NCBI GenBank assembly: GCA_015143735.1
Contig: VKHC01000622.1
Coordinates: forward strand, 1-10,532
DNA length: 10,532 bases
Origin: Synura sp. LO234KE
Lineage: Eukaryota > Sar > Synurophyceae > Synurales > Mallomonadaceae
Direction: 5' to 3'
Positions 7,720 to 10,532 of the stretch are shown here, piece after piece (position 1 is the stretch's first letter; every line of letters begins with the position of its first letter). Both the position numbers and the translations under genes were made by a program. The notes under the pieces were generated by a model that was given only the letters and a program-made list of their open reading frames with translations, had not been told where the DNA came from and did no database searches.

Positions 7720-7725
7720 TTTATT
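7720..7725 (-). terminator. candidate poly(A) signal for the ARM-like gene
   Basis: The minus strand reads GCCAAATAAATATTT, giving AATAAA about 150 bases downstream of the TGA at 7876-7878. Position and AT-rich context fit a eukaryotic 3' end, if the gene ends at that stop and does not splice onward. Confidence 0.4.
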
Positions 7726-7875
7726 TGGCAATACACCTATGACAACCACATATGCATTACGCTAAGAAAAACAACAAACTACCCCACGAAGATCATATTG
7801 AAAAGCGTCCACGGCAGGTATTACGGCGATATAAACGTAAAACAGTGCTTAGAGGGACGATGATTACTAAGACGT

Positions 7876-10532
7876 TCATAGGCCCGCCATACTGACTCCT
7901 TTCTGAGAGAGAAGAAGAAACCGCCGAGAACCGTCGTTCAAGACATCTAACCATCTCGAGGCCAGGACGCGCTCGGAGTCTCCCACCAGTGTATGGGCAG
8001 AGGCCATCGCAAGACACAGGATAACGGAATCTGGCATGTCATGTAACGGTGATGCTCTGCTTGTGTGGGGGGACTGCAAGCGGTGAGTCGGCGTGTGCAT
8101 CGCTCGGACGGGCGATTGCTTTCCAACGTCAGGTAGTTGTTCAGAGATATCGTCCGCTGTATTTTCAGCTGTTGTCCCTCCTACTTGACTTATATTTCGA
8201 CCACTGCGTGTTTTCGACGTCTTCTGCACCCGTCTTTCCTGTGAACCGTACACGTGGGTGTTACGGTTACGTGAATCATCTTGGGGGAAAACAAGACAGA
8301 GCCCGAGAACTGAAGATAATGCAAGCCACCGAGGCAAAACAACTTCGCTCCAGTGTATCTACAGATAGCCTGTACATCAACTCACCGCTGTCTCCCCACC
8401 CTCATCGTCGAGATGCTTCAACACCGTCTCCAAAATCCAAACCAGGTAGTCGATTGCCCGGGGATAAGACTGACTAACGAGCCCAACGTCGGCCACCTCC
8501 TCGTGCACCCAGAGACGGACCGCTAGGTCTACATTCCCGGGGTGAGCGGACAAAAAGCTGTACAGGGCACCCATCCCCTTGTAGTAGCCCAAGTCCCGCC
8601 CACCGAGGATGCCCGACTCCCCCGTTGCTCGCTCGCCTCGAGCGGCTGCCCGACTGCCTCTCCCCAACAGCCCGATGAACTTCACCCCTGGTACCTCAGG
8701 CAGAGGCTGTAACAGCGACAGGGAGGACGTGGACACATGCACCATCAGGATCATGAAAAGGATTCATACATAATATGTTCTACTTGTTTGCAATTGAATA
8801 CCGCATCGAATCAACCATTATACAGGTACAGAAAATAGAATGAGGCAGATGAGATCGACTAATCATTTCAAGGAGTGGAGAGAGAAGCTTCAATGAGCAA
8901 TTGGATTCTACTAAAGGACGTCAATGCCCCCGACCGGCGCCCCCCACTGTAGACGTTTGTTTACTCCAAGACAACTCAAGCTACTTTTTCTCCACCAAAT
9001 TGATCGATCAACCAAACAACGATTTGAGAGAGAATAGGAAATGCATAAGATATGAATAGTACTTGATTGGGTGGGGACCGATCGCCACATAAGGGACCGA
9101 TCGTCTGAGTGAATGTCCCACTGTTCGGTAACATATCCGTTATTCCACCAGCCTAACGCCCCCCTCCACATAGCACTTCGGCGACATCTGAGTCTCGTTC
9201 AGCCACTTTATGTACATAACCCGAGTTCCTTCCAGTGAACCCCACCCCTTTTTACCCTCACCTGTATTTCGGTTTCTTTTTTGACCTCCACCTCTGGGGC
9301 CGCGGTCTCCTTCTGCTCTTTCTTCGCCAACGTGGCCTTGGATACCCGCCTACACACGTCGTCCACATATGTGAAATACAGTACATGAGAAGGAACACAT
9401 TCGGACATGGGACACAGATGCCAGAAGGTAACCACCAACAACGCGAATATTGTGAATGTGGTAGCAACAGTGCACTCATAAAATCAGGCGTCTGTTGTAG
9501 ATAAAGGCGGTTCAATCGAATGGGGTAATAGAGAAATATAGCAAAGTACTGAAGCGAATAGTTGTGTGCGTAAATAACCGTTTGAAACTATTGATCGACT
9601 GGAGAGGAAGGAAACACCAAGGGAAAAAGGACTCGCTCATTATAACGATTTATGGGTAAGGTATGGACAAATTCATCGTCCTTTAGAGATTGAAATAGAT
9701 ATGCATTTCAATTTCAAATGACCCCTACTTTCTAGCTGCCCCCGGCCTCTCACCGTGTGGCTGTAGAGGACCCTTGCCACTGCCTCCTCCTCAATGTCGT
9801 CAAGAGATGAGCGGATACCCTTGGCCCATCGTCGTCTAGATCACCGTCAGGAAACATATCATCCCCATCGCCATCCTCCTCCTCGTCTCCCCCTTCCTCC
9901 CCCTCAGCCGTTGCCACCGAAGACGTGCTGTAGTGCAGAACACCACTGCTCATATTTCTAGAACTTTTTCCTTTGAAATGTCCCATGTCCCCGGGATGTA
10001 ACCGTCGAGAACTCCCGGATTGGTTCTTTAAAATAGAAGTCCTTCTGGTACGACCAAGACTTTCTAGTCGTCTCAATGCCAATTTCCGTTGTCGCTCTTT
10101 CTCTTCTTCTTCCAGAGCGATTCGTTGCTTCTCTAATTCATCACGCTCTTCTTTCAGCATGAGGTCTGCTAATAATAACGCTTCTTGTATTGCACGTGCG
10201 CCTTCGATCTCCTGACGTGTCGGTTGTAAACGACGCGGTTTACGAGGATGCCCTGGAGGTGCGGGAGGGGCGTAGGCCTGAATACAATCTAATATGATGG
10301 TTATCACATCCTTGTTGAAGCGCTGGAGTTCAACTAGTAACGAGCACAGTAGGTTCAGAGCAAATACAACAACATCGATTTCATGCATAAATTTTGTAAC
10401 GGTTTTCTTAGTAAAGTCGAGTATTTTAAAGGCATCTCCTTCTAGTTCCTCTTTCAGGCGATCGTCTTCTCTTTTTCTCAAACACATTCGATGAAGGGCT
10501 TCGAGGGCTTGTCGATGTAGATTAACCACGTC
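7876..10532 (-). CDS. multi-exon gene: helical, probably armadillo/HEAT-like protein, 5' end outside window
   Basis: Four minus-strand exons join in phase: A 10532-9754 (donor CACACG|GTGAGA), B 9349-9262 (acceptor GTGTAG|G, donor CAG|GTGAGG), C 8706-8386 (acceptor TTACAG|C, donor GCG|GTGAGT) and D 8238-7876 (acceptor CACAG|G, stop TGA). Exon A starts mid-gene (NLHRQALEALHRMC) with amphipathic helices (VVVFALNLLCSLLVELQ), a proline-rich link (APPAPPGHPRKP), a charged coiled coil (RDELEKQRIALEEEEKERQR) and an acidic run (GEEGGDEEEDGDGDD). Exons C and D add helical segments (GALYSFLSAHPGNVDLAV, IDYLVWILETVLKHL, DSVILCLAMASAHTLVG). Helix pairs of this style suit armadillo/HEAT scaffolds; no family can be named. 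D might instead splice onward at 7893 (A|GTATGG). About 515 residues are visible. Confidence 0.6.
8387..8705 (-). other. exon C core of the ARM-like gene
   Basis: This is the best-supported internal exon. It is open for 107 codons with strong GC preference at third positions, contrasting with AT-rich flanks, and ends at a consensus GTGAGT donor. The glycine/arginine-rich start (LLGRGSRAAARGERATGE) could be a basic linker before the helical part. The frame stays open upstream to an ATG at 8752-8754, so the true acceptor could lie earlier than 8707-8708. Confidence 0.6.
8707..9261 (-). other. predicted 555-nt intron, or intron plus an unseen small exon
   Basis: Between the GTGAGG donor at 9256-9261 and the TTACAG acceptor at 8707-8708 the sequence is mostly AT-rich and stop-rich. 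A frame at 8911-9171 (86 codons) has no protein-like stretch. A GC-rich patch at 8925-8950 preceded by CTACAG could be a small exon, but it hits stops quickly. It also contains the 11-bp repeats at 9074-9103 and a 12-bp palindrome TTGATCGATCAA (9000-9011). Confidence 0.4.
9074..9103. repeat. 11-bp direct repeat GGGACCGATCG, two copies
   Basis: Exact copies at 9074-9084 and 9093-9103, 19 bases apart and separated by CCACATAA, lie in a predicted intron. Spacing near two helical turns could suit a regulatory site, but chance cannot be excluded. Confidence 0.85.
9350..9753 (-). other. predicted 404-nt intron of the ARM-like gene
   Basis: Bounded by GTGAGA (9748-9753) and GTGTAG (ending at 9350), with AT-rich interior. 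It keeps phase when exon A is read in its long open frame (TATR then RVSKATLAKK). A second acceptor, ATCCAAG|GCC at 9337-9338, would instead keep phase with the alternative frame of exon A. Confidence 0.5.

Noticed and set aside
8049-8477. 142-codon plus-strand frame
   Set aside because: Lies antisense to exons C and D, has low-complexity Ser/Pro content, and no splice or motif support.
9235-9515. Plus and minus frames overlapping exon B
   Set aside because: Compositionally odd, and explained as alternative frames of exon B and its flanking intron.
9973-10494. Plus-strand frames opposite exon A
   Set aside because: Serine-rich shadows of the Glu/Lys/Arg-rich coiled-coil codons on the minus strand.
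1-10532. CRISPR array, tRNA, rRNA, bacterial operon or ribosome-binding sites
   Set aside because: No regularly spaced repeats, no cloverleaf or rRNA-like segment seen, and gene structure with spliceosomal introns is eukaryotic.

Overview
The window looks like nuclear DNA from a microbial eukaryote. Two convincing minus-strand genes need canonical GT-AG introns of 83 to about 555 bases, the introns and spacers are AT-rich, AATAAA signals occur, and there is no operon-like packing. The head/coiled-coil/C1q-like protein near the left end resembles proteins I associate with oomycetes and related stramenopiles. That placement is an inference from remembered family style and is not proven.

Layout, left to right. 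A two-exon gene (267-1489, minus) encodes a predicted 379-residue protein: an alpha/beta head, a coiled coil and a C1q/TNF-like beta-sandwich that carries an in-frame 33-bp tandem duplication. Positions 1523-2914 hold nothing I can support. Positions 2915-3340 look like decayed coding sequence of uncertain identity. Positions about 3470-3971 (minus) are a degenerate paralog of the 267-1489 gene, recognisable by colinear matches in its head and C1q-like parts. That relic stops close to a GC-rich block (about 4009-4817) with a 26-bp tandem repeat, a TATA-like motif and AATAAA signals, which may be an insertion. Positions 4818-5340 are AT-rich with a hairpin. Positions 5356-5757 hold an unassigned open frame.

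Positions 5831-7219 form a candidate non-autonomous DNA transposon of about 1.39 kb. It has imperfect terminal inverted repeats, a perfect 16-bp palindrome at its left end, and an unusual cluster of small inverted modules of the form TAAAGT-TTT-ACTTTA. No transposase-like frame was seen inside it. A GC-rich stretch of uncertain function (7220-7616) follows.

The right quarter (7876 to beyond 10532, minus) is a multi-exon gene. It encodes a helical, probably armadillo/HEAT-like protein with a charged coiled-coil segment and an acidic low-complexity linker; its 5' end lies outside the window. Four exons with good splice sites join in a consistent reading frame. One segment near 9754-9825 reads better in another frame and deserves checking.

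I see no evidence that the genes form a pathway. The most interesting items are the unusual head/coil/C1q-like protein with its decayed duplicate, and the palindrome-rich transposon.
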